Below, piece after piece: positions 1-8,720 of a stretch of DNA of 64,000 nt. A program made the translations under genes and the position numbers. A model generated the notes under the pieces. That model was not told the origin of the DNA, ran no database searches, and worked only from the letters and a program-made list of their open reading frames with translations. Source of the stretch: Lachnospiraceae bacterium (GTDB lineage Bacteria > Bacillota > Clostridia > Lachnospirales > Lachnospiraceae); NCBI GenBank assembly GCA_017437965.1, contig JAFRWN010000082.1:18061-82060 (forward strand). Direction: 5' to 3'. How positions within the stretch are numbered: position 1 is the first letter of the stretch; each line of letters opens with the position of its first letter.

Positions 1-1329
1 AATGATGATGATATCCTTCCTCTTACAAAGGGCTCAAAGGTTGCCTTTATCGGAAAATATGCCGACAAACCGAGATATCAGGGCGGCGGCTCTTCACATA
101 TCAATTCGATGTATGTTACTTCTGCCTATGCGGCAGCAAAGGATGCCGGCATCGAAAACGTAAACTTTGCAAAAGGTTTTGACGACAAAGAGGATAAATA
201 TGACGAGGCTCTTGCAAATGAGGCAATAGAGCTTGCAAAGAATTCAGATGTGGCTGTAGTATTTGCGGGACTTCCGGATTCCTTTGAGTCCGAGGGCTAT
301 GACAGAAGACATATGAGCATGCCTCTTTCCCAGAATCGCCTGATTGAAGAAATTGCAGCGGTCCAGCCGAATATCGTGGTTGTTCTTCATAACGGTTCTC
401 CGGTAGAAATGCCCTGGATCGACAAGGTGCCTGCAGTACTTGAGGCATATCTTAGCGGTGAGGGTGTCGGAGCTGCCGAATGCGAAATACTTTTCGGTGA
501 CGTGAATCCGAGCGGAAGGCTTGCTGAAAGTTTCCCTCTTAAGCTTGAACATAATCCTTCCTACCTTTACTATTTCGGTGAGGGTGATGTTACCGAGTAC
601 AGAGAGGGCGTATATGTAGGCTACCGTTACTATGACAAGAAGCAGATTCCGCTTCTGTTCCCCTTCGGACATGGTCTTTCCTACACAAGCTTTGAATATT
701 CCGACCTTACTCTTGACAAGGAGGAATATACCGAGGGCGAGAAGCTCAAGGTAAGCGTAAAGGTAACAAATACAGGAAAGCGTGCAGGCAAGGAAGCAGT
801 GCTTCTGTTTGTCGGAGCAAGGGATACCGATTATGTTTTAAGGCCCGTGAAAGAACTCCGCGCTTTTGACAAGCTAAGCCTTTCAGCAGGCGAGAGCAAG
901 GTGGTTGAATTTGAGCTCGATTCCCGTGCATTCTCATATTATGAGACAAAGATACCAGACTGGTTTGTTGAGAGCGGAGAATATGAGATAATAATCGCCC
1001 GTTCGGCAGAGGATATCAGGCTGGTAAAGAGCATAAAGGTTACGGGTACAAAGAAGAGACCTTTTAAGATCACGCCCGATACTACCTGTGGCGACGTGCT
1101 TCAGTTCCCTGAATGTTCTGAGAAGATCGCAAAGTATGTTGCGGATTATATGACACTGTTTGATGACGGCGACAGTGCTGCGTCGGAAGCAATGTCTCCC
1201 GAAATGATCAAAAGGCAGTTTGAGTACAATCCTCTCAGAAGTGTAGTAAGCTTTTCGTTAAGAAAGCCTATCAGCATGGAAGAGGTAAAGAAGTTCGTTG
1301 ACGGACTCAATGCTCTTATTAATTCATAA
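1..1329 (+). CDS. Glycoside hydrolase family 3 (beta-glucosidase-like), C-terminal part
   Basis: The reading frame is open from the first base (NDDDILPLTKGSKVAFIGK...), so the gene starts before the window and about 442 residues are seen. The ILPL-KGSKVAFIG stretch and the later PFGHGLSYTSFEYS segment are hallmarks of the GH3 C-terminal domain and its junction to the fibronectin-III-like domain. The order is GH3_C (about residues 1-225), FnIII-like (about 235-330), then a tail of about 90 residues of unknown role. The N-terminal TIM barrel with the Asp nucleophile lies outside the window, so substrate (beta-glucoside or beta-xyloside) cannot be fixed. With the GH74 and GH9 genes nearby, a role in trimming beta-linked oligosaccharides is plausible. 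The ATG at 109 is internal. Confidence 0.93.
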   Translation, partial: NDDDILPLTKGSKVAFIGKYADKPRYQGGGSSHINSMYVTSAYAAAKDAGIENVNFAKGFDDKEDKYDEALANEAIELAKNSDVAVVFAGLPDSFESEGYDRRHMSMPLSQNRLIEEIAAVQPNIVVVLHNGSPVEMPWIDKVPAVLEAYLSGEGVGAAECEILFGDVNPSGRLAESFPLKLEHNPSYLYYFGEGDVTEYREGVYVGYRYYDKKQIPLLFPFGHGLSYTSFEYSDLTLDKEEYTEGEKLKVSVKVTNTGKRAGKEAVLLFVGARDTDYVLRPVKELRAFDKLSLSAGESKVVEFELDSRAFSYYETKIPDWFVESGEYEIIIARSAEDIRLVKSIKVTGTKKRPFKITPDTTCGDVLQFPECSEKIAKYVADYMTLFDDGDSAASEAMSPEMIKRQFEYNPLRSVVSFSLRKPISMEEVKKFVDGLNALINS

Positions 1330-1429
1330 AATTTGTGTGAAAAGCAAAAAAAACCTTTAAAAAATTCGCATATAGTGTTAAAATACCTTAGTATAATTCA
1401 GAACACTATGTATGAAAACGGAGGATGTA

Positions 1430-2659
1430 ATGAGTAAGGAAAGCAGACTTGCGGCTAAAAAGAGAAGTAAACAGGCAAAGATGAAGAGGTTAAGGAATAA
1501 GATACTGCTCTGTATCGGAATCCTTCTGATCCCTGTGATCATTGCCCTTATTACTCTCAAGGTAATTGACAACAACATCAAGGACAAACAGTCAGCCAAC
1601 AGATATATAAAGACTGACGGAACAATTGATGCGAAGGCCGCAAAGAACTATGTGAAGGTGGCTGATTACAAGAACATCAGCGTCAACATGGAAGATTATC
1701 TTCCTACGGAATCGGAGCTTGCCTCATCAGTTGAGACAGTAATGAAGGGCTATACCGAGACTGTAACAACAGACGGAACGGCAATTACAAGTACTTCTAC
1801 CGTAAACCTTACCTACACGGTAACAGTAGACGGAAGCGAGCTCAGTGACTATACCCAGACCAACGGCGCATATGCACTTGGCAGCGGCACACGTTTCGGT
1901 ACCGAGTTTGACGATAAGATCGCTGCACTTAAAGTTGGTGACAGCATCAACTTCGATATCACCTTTGCAGATGACTATTCAAATACCACTTTTGCAGGAA
2001 AGACCGCTACCTTCAAGGGTAAGGTTGACAGTGTTGATGTAGTTCCCGAGCTTACCGACAGTTTTGTAGCCGAGAAGCTTACCGAATACATGGGCGACAG
2101 CGAATATCCCAAGACAGCAGAAGGACTCAAGTCCTACGTTGCAAACAATCTTTATGAGGATAAGCTTCGTAACTATATCAGTTCATGGATACCCGAGAAC
2201 ACCGAAAAGAGCGCGTTTTTCTATCCTTACTTCTACTACAGGAATAAATACTACTATATAGACAATTACTATGATCAGCTTGAAAGCCAGTACAAGTCCT
2301 ATGGTCTTGACATGGACAAGTATGACATCATGGGCGCAAGCAGCAAGGGCGACTACAAGAAGAAGCTCAGGAAGCTTGCCAAGAGCGAGGTTAAGCGTGA
2401 TCTTGCATACCAGGCAATCTATGAGGATGCCGGACTTGAAACAATTACCGACGAGGTTCTTGCAGCACATGCAACAGAGGAAGGCTATTCTGATGTTGAC
2501 AGCTTTATAAGTGCCTATGGCGGCAAAGGAGCAGCTGCACAGAGCGTTCTCAAGGAAAAGGTACTGGAATATGTATTCTCTATCGTAAAGGTTGAGGGAG
2601 ATTCTTCACAGATGTGGAAGGATGATCCTGCTACCGCAGATACCGCTGAGGCTGAGTAA
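1430..2659 (+). CDS. Membrane-anchored FKBP/trigger-factor-like peptidyl-prolyl isomerase
   Basis: The protein has 409 residues when started at ATG 1430, five bases after GGAGG at 1420-1424; an upstream in-frame ATG at 1412 has no such site. A Lys/Arg-rich N-terminus is followed by one membrane helix (about residues 24-45), giving an outward-facing anchored protein. Residues about 120-205 (TVNLTYTVTVDGSEL... TRFGTEFDDKIAALKVGDS) match the FKBP fold as found in trigger factor, and the helical remainder resembles the trigger factor chaperone region. The inferred role is folding of exported proteins. It is followed 21 nt later by the phospholipase-like gene, so the two are probably cotranscribed. 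A TATAAT at 1392-1397 may be its -10 box; no good -35 was seen. Confidence 0.8.
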   Translation: MSKESRLAAKKRSKQAKMKRLRNKILLCIGILLIPVIIALITLKVIDNNIKDKQSANRYIKTDGTIDAKAAKNYVKVADYKNISVNMEDYLPTESELASSVETVMKGYTETVTTDGTAITSTSTVNLTYTVTVDGSELSDYTQTNGAYALGSGTRFGTEFDDKIAALKVGDSINFDITFADDYSNTTFAGKTATFKGKVDSVDVVPELTDSFVAEKLTEYMGDSEYPKTAEGLKSYVANNLYEDKLRNYISSWIPENTEKSAFFYPYFYYRNKYYYIDNYYDQLESQYKSYGLDMDKYDIMGASSKGDYKKKLRKLAKSEVKRDLAYQAIYEDAGLETITDEVLAAHATEEGYSDVDSFISAYGGKGAAAQSVLKEKVLEYVFSIVKVEGDSSQMWKDDPATADTAEAE

Positions 2660-2680
2660 TAGCCATAAACAGGAGGAATT

Positions 2681-3475
2681 ATGCCGTCATTATATGCACA
2701 TAAGAAATTTGGTGCCGAGGTCTACAGACTTCTCCCTGTTGAACTGAAAAAAATAATTGCGGCTCACAGGGATGAGTATCTTATCGGACTTCACGGCCCT
2801 GACATACTCTTTTTCAATCTGACAGATAATGACCGTGTGACCGATCTCGGAAAGAAAAACCACAAGTATCCGTTCGCTGTAATGGAGAAAAGGGCCTTCA
2901 GGCTGATAATGGATTCTTCCGACGAGGCTGAGCTTTCATATTTCTTCGGATGCATCTGCCATTTCGTTCTGGATGCCGCAGTTCATCCGCTTGTGGATGA
3001 AGCAATACAGGCAACGGGAATGAGCCACGGAAAGATTGAGACGGAGTTAGACCGTTATGCGCTTCTTTCAGACGGTCATGATGCCCTCACTTACCCCGCA
3101 CATGCACACCTGCCGGTCTCGGTAAAGACTGCAGAGATAGCGTCAAGGTTCTATAAAGACCTTTCACCCGCGGATTTCCACTTCGGTATGGTCTGCATGA
3201 AGGCACTCTATGTCGGAACCTCAAAAAGAAATCCTGTTATCAGAAATACCATGATCAAAATAATGGATAAGGCAGGCTTCGGCAGCAAGGTTGCGTCGTT
3301 CTTCATGAGTAAGGACAGGAGCCAGCTTGCAGCAAGATATGTCGCAAAGATGTATGAGCTTATGGGAGAAGAGGTCGCAAGAGCGGTAGAGCTGATAGAC
3401 GATTTTTATGCCAGCATACTGACCGGAAAGCTTTCGCTTTCACCGTATCTGAGAAAGAACTACTACGGAAAATAA
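2681..3475 (+). CDS. Zinc-dependent phospholipase C family protein
   Basis: This 264-residue protein starts at ATG 2681 behind AGGAGG. The opening MPSLYAHKKFGAEVYRLLP, followed by HGPDILFF, the HFVLDAAVHP segment and SHGKIETELDRY, fits the zinc-dependent phospholipase C family (PF00882 type), where scattered His and Asp residues bind metals. There is no signal peptide, so this member is probably cytoplasmic and its substrate may not be a phospholipid. Cytosolic homologues are common in Clostridia and uncharacterised. It lies between the foldase gene and the fructokinase-like gene, with 17-21 nt gaps. Confidence 0.8.
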   Translation: MPSLYAHKKFGAEVYRLLPVELKKIIAAHRDEYLIGLHGPDILFFNLTDNDRVTDLGKKNHKYPFAVMEKRAFRLIMDSSDEAELSYFFGCICHFVLDAAVHPLVDEAIQATGMSHGKIETELDRYALLSDGHDALTYPAHAHLPVSVKTAEIASRFYKDLSPADFHFGMVCMKALYVGTSKRNPVIRNTMIKIMDKAGFGSKVASFFMSKDRSQLAARYVAKMYELMGEEVARAVELIDDFYASILTGKLSLSPYLRKNYYGK

Positions 3476-3492
3476 GTAATTAAGAGGTTTTT

Positions 3493-4380
3493 ATGATAAT
3501 TACTGTAACAATGAATCCGTCAATCGATAAAACCCTGTATGTAAATAAATTCAGGCAGGGTGCCACGAACAGGGTTGTGGACTCGACACTTACCCCGGGC
3601 GGCAAGGGAATTAATGTTTCGATAGTCCTTAAGCAGGCAGGAGAGCCCAACATCGCAGTCACTCTTTTCGGAGGAAGCAACGGAATTGCGATCGCAGGTA
3701 AGCTTGCGATCAAAGGCATAAGGACAGAGCAGATAATGATACCCGGTGAAAGCCGTACGAACATCAAGATCATTTCGGGAACCGAGATGACCGAGATCAA
3801 CGAGCCCGGACCCGAGCTTAAGGAAAAGGACATTGCACAGCTTTTTACGGTAATGGACAAATATGCCAGAAGCGGAAATATTTTCGTGTTCTCAGGATCC
3901 CTTCCCAGAGGAATCGGAAGTGATATCTACCGCAGGCTTATCGAACGTGTAAAAAGTAAGGGTGCCATCGCAATACTTGATACCTACGGAGATGCCCTTA
4001 AAGAAGGCATGAAGGCTGTACCATATGCGATAAAACCCAATATTTATGAGCTTTACGAATATAAATATGAAAACTTTGACGGAGTGATCCCCGAAGACTA
4101 TAAGGAATTCGTAGAGAAATGTGCCGAGGAATTTTTAAAGGCTGGTGTAAGACTTGTCTGCGTTTCGCTCGGAAAAGACGGCGCATACTTCAACGACGGC
4201 AAAAACAAGGCTTTCTGCGCACCGGAGGTTGAAGATAAGGACATCAAGTCCACGCTCGGCGCCGGTGACAGCATGGTAGCTGCCATTGCATATTCGATAT
4301 CGCACAGCATGAGCTTTGAAAAGATGACCGACCTTGCGATGAAATCGGCAGCGGTCGCATGCGGTGAGATCGGACTTTAA
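3493..4380 (+). CDS. fruK: 1-phosphofructokinase-type PfkB family kinase
   Basis: A 295-residue PfkB-family sugar kinase. The opening MIITVTMNPSIDKTLYV, the substrate-loop motif TPGGKGINVS (about residues 33-42) and the ATP-site motif TLGAGDSMVAA with catalytic Asp near 259 are typical of FruK/LacC kinases, which phosphorylate fructose-1-phosphate or tagatose-6-phosphate. No PTS fructose transporter gene is next to it, so the exact substrate is not set by context. A moderate AGAGG site precedes the ATG. Its stop codon overlaps the stop codon of the opposing gene by 4 bp (4377-4380), and no terminator separates them. Confidence 0.85.
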   Translation: MIITVTMNPSIDKTLYVNKFRQGATNRVVDSTLTPGGKGINVSIVLKQAGEPNIAVTLFGGSNGIAIAGKLAIKGIRTEQIMIPGESRTNIKIISGTEMTEINEPGPELKEKDIAQLFTVMDKYARSGNIFVFSGSLPRGIGSDIYRRLIERVKSKGAIAILDTYGDALKEGMKAVPYAIKPNIYELYEYKYENFDGVIPEDYKEFVEKCAEEFLKAGVRLVCVSLGKDGAYFNDGKNKAFCAPEVEDKDIKSTLGAGDSMVAAIAYSISHSMSFEKMTDLAMKSAAVACGEIGL

Positions 4381-5108
4381 AAGCGGAAGTTTTTCTCATG
4401 AGGATAGTACTTTGAGTGGTCCTTCATGATGACGGTTCCGATGCCGTCAACCGAGAAGAATTCGAGAAGCAGTCCGTGCTCAACCTTACAATCAATTATA
4501 TGAGCCCTTCCTACTCCCTTGTCGATCGCGATGAGGGAGTTTTTAAGTCTCCTTGCAAAAGCCTCGCCATAGGCACCCTTTTTGAGAAGGTTTTCGGCTT
4601 CGTTACGCATTACCATCGGAAGAAGCTTTCCGTCATCGAAAATACCGGCATCTTCGGAAAGGAATACCAGCTTTTCGGCACCGAGACCGACAGCGATCTC
4701 GCAGGCAGTATCCTCGGGATAGATGAGCTTGTCCTCGGTATCGACATCGTTCGGAGTGATAACGGGAATATAGTCATTCTGCATGGAAATGTTAAGGGTC
4801 TGGAAGTCAATTCCGCAGACACCGATGGCTTTTACCTTGCAGTGCTCGATTTCCTTTGCTATGCGCTTATTCTCGCGGTAGCGGTCGGCTTTGTTCTTGC
4901 AGTCATGAACGACTATCGGTTTCATTCCGATCGACTGGAGCAGGGCAATGTCCTGCATCATGGAAATTTCAGCTTCCTCGGAAGGCATTTTGCTGAGGCT
5001 AAGGCATATTACGACGATCTTGCCCGCAAAATCCCTGATATATGGCATGGCGTCGATAAGGATCGATGCTTTCTTAAGTATTTCTTCTCTGTTGAATTCT
5101 TTACTCAT
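4377..5108 (-). CDS. Acetylglutamate-kinase-like protein lacking catalytic motifs
   Basis: Starting at ATG 5108 (just after the GH74 stop codon) gives 243 residues. The fold signature of the amino-acid kinase family is clear: KIVVICLSLSKM, then MMQDIALLQSIGMKPIVVHD, and near the end VEHGLLLEFFSVDGIGTVI, which parallels the ArgB stretch around HALLLEIFT..GIGT. However the ArgB loop KYGGxAM is replaced by ICLSLSKM and the GGGP after VVH by DCKN, so the phosphate-binding Lys and glycine loops are gone. Catalysis as an NAG kinase is therefore unlikely; a regulatory or binding role is possible. It follows GH74 in the same direction with a 4-nt gap and uses the GGAGAGGG inside the GH74 end as ribosome site. 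Confidence 0.7.
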   Translation of the reverse strand: MSKEFNREEILKKASILIDAMPYIRDFAGKIVVICLSLSKMPSEEAEISMMQDIALLQSIGMKPIVVHDCKNKADRYRENKRIAKEIEHCKVKAIGVCGIDFQTLNISMQNDYIPVITPNDVDTEDKLIYPEDTACEIAVGLGAEKLVFLSEDAGIFDDGKLLPMVMRNEAENLLKKGAYGEAFARRLKNSLIAIDKGVGRAHIIDCKVEHGLLLEFFSVDGIGTVIMKDHSKYYPHEKNFRF

Positions 5109-5112
5109 CTCT

Positions 5113-7455
5113 TTAAATTCCCTCTCCGTATTTGAGGCCTCTGGTTCCGGTTGCGATAAAATATCTTCCGAAAACTTTCTTGTCTGCATCTATACTCTTT
5201 ATCTCGCCGAACATCTGGCTTTCATCATTGATCTTTTCCCAGGTCTTTCCGTAGTCGAAGCTGCGGTAGAATCCGAAAACATTATCTATCGTCGCACAGA
5301 CATAAAGAGCCTTGTCATTATTTATATATTCATCGGTGCCCGGAAGGATTCCGAGGCCTACGCAGTACACAGCATCATTTTCTTTGCTAAGCTTTTCTAC
5401 GGTAAAACGGTCATTTTCCAAAGAATAGTCAAGCCTGAATAGCCCGGGCTCGCCCATGGCCATGATAAAGGAACCGGTATTTCCGGAGATTCCCCTGATT
5501 TCGACGGTGCACATCGCATCAATGCCGGAAAGAAGGGTGACGGGAAGGATTTCGGGTCTTTCCTTCTCATAAAAGCTTTTTCCACAGTCCGTGCTTACAT
5601 AAAGTCTTGAATCCTCGCCGAAACCGAAAGCAAGCGAAGGATTTACGCGGTCAAAGAAGGGCTTAAGAAACTTCGGAGCGGGAGAGTCCGGAAGTGAAAT
5701 GACTTTGGAGCGCTTCCAGCTGTCGCCCAGATCGTCGGAGTACAGCACGCAGTCGGTCGGAAGCATTATTCCGTCCGCAAGTGTCCATATAAGCTTTTTT
5801 CCGTCGGAGGATATTGCTACCCAGCCGGCATTTACATTCGGTCTTGAAATTTCCTTTAGCCTCTCATCAATCTTTTCGGAAAGCCCGTAGGGCATCGAAA
5901 GATGGCGGAGAGTTTTTCCGGCGTCATCGGAATATACCACACCGCCGCAGGTTTTTCCTGTCCAGTTGCCTCTTGGTGTTGCAACGAAAACATCCGGAAT
6001 CGTGTCGGGGTAGTCCGCATTTATCGAAGTGATGTAACGGTCGCCCTTTTCGTCCGCGAAGGAATTTTCACAGGGGTTATCCAGCTCGGTAAATACAAAA
6101 CCTCCGAGGTCGCCCACGATGTCAAGTGCGATTATGCTTCCGCAGACAGGTGCATAAACGTTGAGATGCACGGTTTCTTCTATGCCTTTACAGTGATCGG
6201 ACCAGAAGTAGTCGGGCTTTGTATGGTTAAGCGACGCAAATACACCCGTGCCTGTATTTACAAATACCTGGTCGGCATTGAAAGGATTGATCTTTACATC
6301 GGAAAACCAGTGTACAAGTGATCCGCCGCCGTTATATTCGGGCTTCATGTAGGAGGCGTTGAAGCGCATGCGTCCAACGTGAAGGCCCTGTAGATCCTTA
6401 CGCCAGGTGTTTCCGTAGTCCTCTGAAACAACGATGAAGTCCTCGGTTTTTGAACAGAGCGAGGAGCAGATGACGTAGCCCGGAAGTTCGGGTGTAGTGC
6501 CTATTCCACCGAAGCCTGTCCTTGCAGATTCCGGTGTGCACATATCCTCGGGAAGGAACGGGGTAATGTCGGTCATGCCGGACAGATGATAGTTTTCATC
6601 CACCTCATAGCGCACAACCCTTCCGTCTGTCACATCGCCACAGTCACAGCTGTAGCTTTTGATGTACGACCAGGGACCGGTCGAATTCATAGTCACATAA
6701 AAATATTTTCCGTCAAAGGCATAGCGGTGTCCCACATAGCCACGCACGTCTGATACATTTTTTTCTCTAGGGGAAGGTTCGGAAAGCTCTTCCCAGCTTT
6801 CTCCCGCGTTGTAGGAAACGTAGAGCGAGTGCTTTCTTTCTGTACGGGTCTTTTTCTCGCCCAGTCCGTCTGCGGCAACAACAACGGTTTTTCCGTTCGG
6901 AGCAACCCATACGAAGCTGAGATTTAATTCTGCCTCGTCATTTTCGGAAGCGCGTACATTTATTGTTTCCCAGCTTTTTCCCCTGTCATTACTTTTGATC
7001 AGTCCGCCTTCCTGTGATGCAAACCAGATAATATCGGAATTTACGGGGTCAACAAGCATTCTGGTTCCGGTGCCGCGTCCGGGAGCGTTCCCATGTACAT
7101 GGCAGGGAAAATCCGAGATATGCGTAAAGGTTTTTCCGTAATCCTTTGATACCGTAAAATAACCGTTGGGATATCTTCCGAATTTCTCATGTCCCATACC
7201 GCTTGCAACATATAAAACCGCAGGATCCTTGGGATCAAGTGCTATTGCAAGGGGAAAGGTCTCGCTCATGTCAAAGTGGGTCACATGTTCAACCAGGCTT
7301 ATCCATTTATCTTCACCAAAATCATAGCGGTAGCAGCCGCCGATGTCGGTTCTTGCATACAGAATACCGGGAACAGCCGGATGAAAGCAAAAGCCCGTCA
7401 CATATCCGCCTCCGGGAATCTGAAGATTGTCATATTTATATGAAATGTTTTTCAT
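5113..7455 (-). CDS. Glycoside hydrolase family 74 (xyloglucanase-like), no signal peptide
   Basis: The 780-residue protein starts at ATG 7455, four bases after GGAGG. It is built from beta-propeller repeats of sialidase/Asp-box type (SDDLGDSWKRS, STDCGKSFYEK, SFDYGKTWEKI). Two GH74 catalytic regions are present: ARTDIGGCYRYD near the N-terminus (Asp37, expected base) and IVGDLGGFVF (Asp449, expected acid). GH74 enzymes are endo-xyloglucanases or xyloglucan-oligosaccharide reducing-end hydrolases and are usually secreted. This one begins directly with MKNISYKYDNLQIPGGGYVT and has no signal peptide, dockerin or carbohydrate-binding module, so action on imported xyloglucan oligosaccharides is inferred. 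It is cotranscribed with the acetylglutamate-kinase-like gene. Confidence 0.9.
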   Translation of the reverse strand: MKNISYKYDNLQIPGGGYVTGFCFHPAVPGILYARTDIGGCYRYDFGEDKWISLVEHVTHFDMSETFPLAIALDPKDPAVLYVASGMGHEKFGRYPNGYFTVSKDYGKTFTHISDFPCHVHGNAPGRGTGTRMLVDPVNSDIIWFASQEGGLIKSNDRGKSWETINVRASENDEAELNLSFVWVAPNGKTVVVAADGLGEKKTRTERKHSLYVSYNAGESWEELSEPSPREKNVSDVRGYVGHRYAFDGKYFYVTMNSTGPWSYIKSYSCDCGDVTDGRVVRYEVDENYHLSGMTDITPFLPEDMCTPESARTGFGGIGTTPELPGYVICSSLCSKTEDFIVVSEDYGNTWRKDLQGLHVGRMRFNASYMKPEYNGGGSLVHWFSDVKINPFNADQVFVNTGTGVFASLNHTKPDYFWSDHCKGIEETVHLNVYAPVCGSIIALDIVGDLGGFVFTELDNPCENSFADEKGDRYITSINADYPDTIPDVFVATPRGNWTGKTCGGVVYSDDAGKTLRHLSMPYGLSEKIDERLKEISRPNVNAGWVAISSDGKKLIWTLADGIMLPTDCVLYSDDLGDSWKRSKVISLPDSPAPKFLKPFFDRVNPSLAFGFGEDSRLYVSTDCGKSFYEKERPEILPVTLLSGIDAMCTVEIRGISGNTGSFIMAMGEPGLFRLDYSLENDRFTVEKLSKENDAVYCVGLGILPGTDEYINNDKALYVCATIDNVFGFYRSFDYGKTWEKINDESQMFGEIKSIDADKKVFGRYFIATGTRGLKYGEGI

Positions 7456-7563
7456 GAAGCCTCCGAAAACCTTAATCCTTAAATCCTTATTGCGTAAAAC
7501 CACAACATTAATAGTTTACCATAAAACTCTGTAAAATAATAGTATTTTTGGAAAAAAAGATAA

Positions 7564-7592
7564 TTGATAATTTCACAAATATGATTTATAAT
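7564..7592 (+). promoter_or_regulatory. Promoter for murG
   Basis: TTGATA (7564-7569) and TATAAT (7587-7592) are separated by exactly 17 nt, a near-consensus sigma-A promoter. It lies about 50 nt upstream of the murG start. Confidence 0.75.
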
Positions 7593-7643
7593 AATTCGAG
7601 TGTTTTGATAAAAAATAAGGTGTGATCACCGGAAAGGGCAGCA

Positions 7644-8720
7644 ATGAAGAAAATACTGCTTACAGGCGGAGGAACCGCCGGACACGTTACCCCCAACATC
7701 GCCCTGATGGACAGGCTGAAGGAAGAGGGTTATGAAATCTATTATATGGGTTCACACGACGGAATCGAAAGGGAACTGATAGAAAACTTAGGAATCACCT
7801 ATTATCCGATCTCGTCGGGAAAGCTTCGCCGTTACCATTCGTGGAAGAATTTCACTGATCCGTTCAGGGTTAACAAGGGTTGTTATGAGGCAAGGAAGAT
7901 AATCAAGAAATTAAAGCCCGATGTATGTTTCTCAAAGGGAGGCTTTGTTTCGGTACCGGTTGTATATGCGGCAAAGCGCTGCAAGGTGCCGACCATCATC
8001 CATGAATCCGACATGACCCCCGGACTTGCAAATAAAATCAGTATCAGAAGGGCAACAAAGGTCTGCTGCAATTTCCCTGAGACCATTAAATACCTTCCGA
8101 AGAATAAGGGTGTCCACACCGGAACCCCGATAAGAAAGGAACTTTTTACCGGATCTAAGGAAGAGGCACTTGCGTTCTGCGGTTTTACTGATGCAGCGCT
8201 TAAGGATAAGCCTGTGCTCCTGGTAGTCGGCGGAAGTACGGGGGCGGTAGCGGTAAATGAAGCGGTAAGAAAATCGCTTGATACCCTGCTTAAGAAATAT
8301 AATGTGATCCACCTCTGCGGAAAAGGCAAGGCAGATGAGTCGTTTAACGACCGTGCAGGCTATAAGCAGATAGAGTACTGCGACAAGGAAATGAAGGATA
8401 TGCTTGCGGCAGCGGATGTCGTGCTTTCACGTGCCGGAGCAAATGCGATTTTTGAGCTTCTTGCTTTAAGAAAACCCAATATCCTTATTCCCCTTCCTGC
8501 AAAAGCAAGCCGCGGAGACCAGATACTGAATGCCGAGTCCTTTGAAAAACAGGGCTTTTCAAAGGTGCTTCCCGAGGAGACCATTACTCCCGACTTACTT
8601 GTAAAGACCATTGATGAGGTCTATAATGAACAGGATAAATATAAAGAAGCCATGAATAAATCCAAGACCAGCGATGCTGTGGAAATAATCATGGCTCTGA
8701 TAAAAGAAGTTCAGAAGTAA
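7644..8720 (+). CDS. murG: MurG, lipid II-forming N-acetylglucosaminyltransferase
   Basis: A 358-residue GT28-family enzyme. It transfers GlcNAc from UDP-GlcNAc to lipid I on the inner face of the membrane to give lipid II for peptidoglycan. The N-terminal glycine loop LLTGGGTAGHVTPNIALM, the HESDMTPGLANK acceptor-side motif and the C-terminal UDP-sugar motif VLSRAGANAIFELLALRKPNILIPLP are all present, and the length matches the family. The start ATG follows GGAAAGGG. The gene stands alone behind its own promoter rather than in a mur/fts cluster. Its stop codon directly abuts the trkH stop codon on the other strand, with zero bases between. Confidence 0.96.
   Translation: MKKILLTGGGTAGHVTPNIALMDRLKEEGYEIYYMGSHDGIERELIENLGITYYPISSGKLRRYHSWKNFTDPFRVNKGCYEARKIIKKLKPDVCFSKGGFVSVPVVYAAKRCKVPTIIHESDMTPGLANKISIRRATKVCCNFPETIKYLPKNKGVHTGTPIRKELFTGSKEEALAFCGFTDAALKDKPVLLVVGGSTGAVAVNEAVRKSLDTLLKKYNVIHLCGKGKADESFNDRAGYKQIEYCDKEMKDMLAAADVVLSRAGANAIFELLALRKPNILIPLPAKASRGDQILNAESFEKQGFSKVLPEETITPDLLVKTIDEVYNEQDKYKEAMNKSKTSDAVEIIMALIKEVQK

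Noticed and set aside
109..1329. Treating ATG 109 as the GH3 start
   Set aside because: The frame is open to the first base and the upstream residues match the GH3 C-terminal domain, so the gene is cut by the window edge.
4416..5135. A 239-codon plus-strand open frame opposite the acetylglutamate-kinase-like gene
   Set aside because: The minus frame has a clear family match, start and operon context; the plus frame does not.
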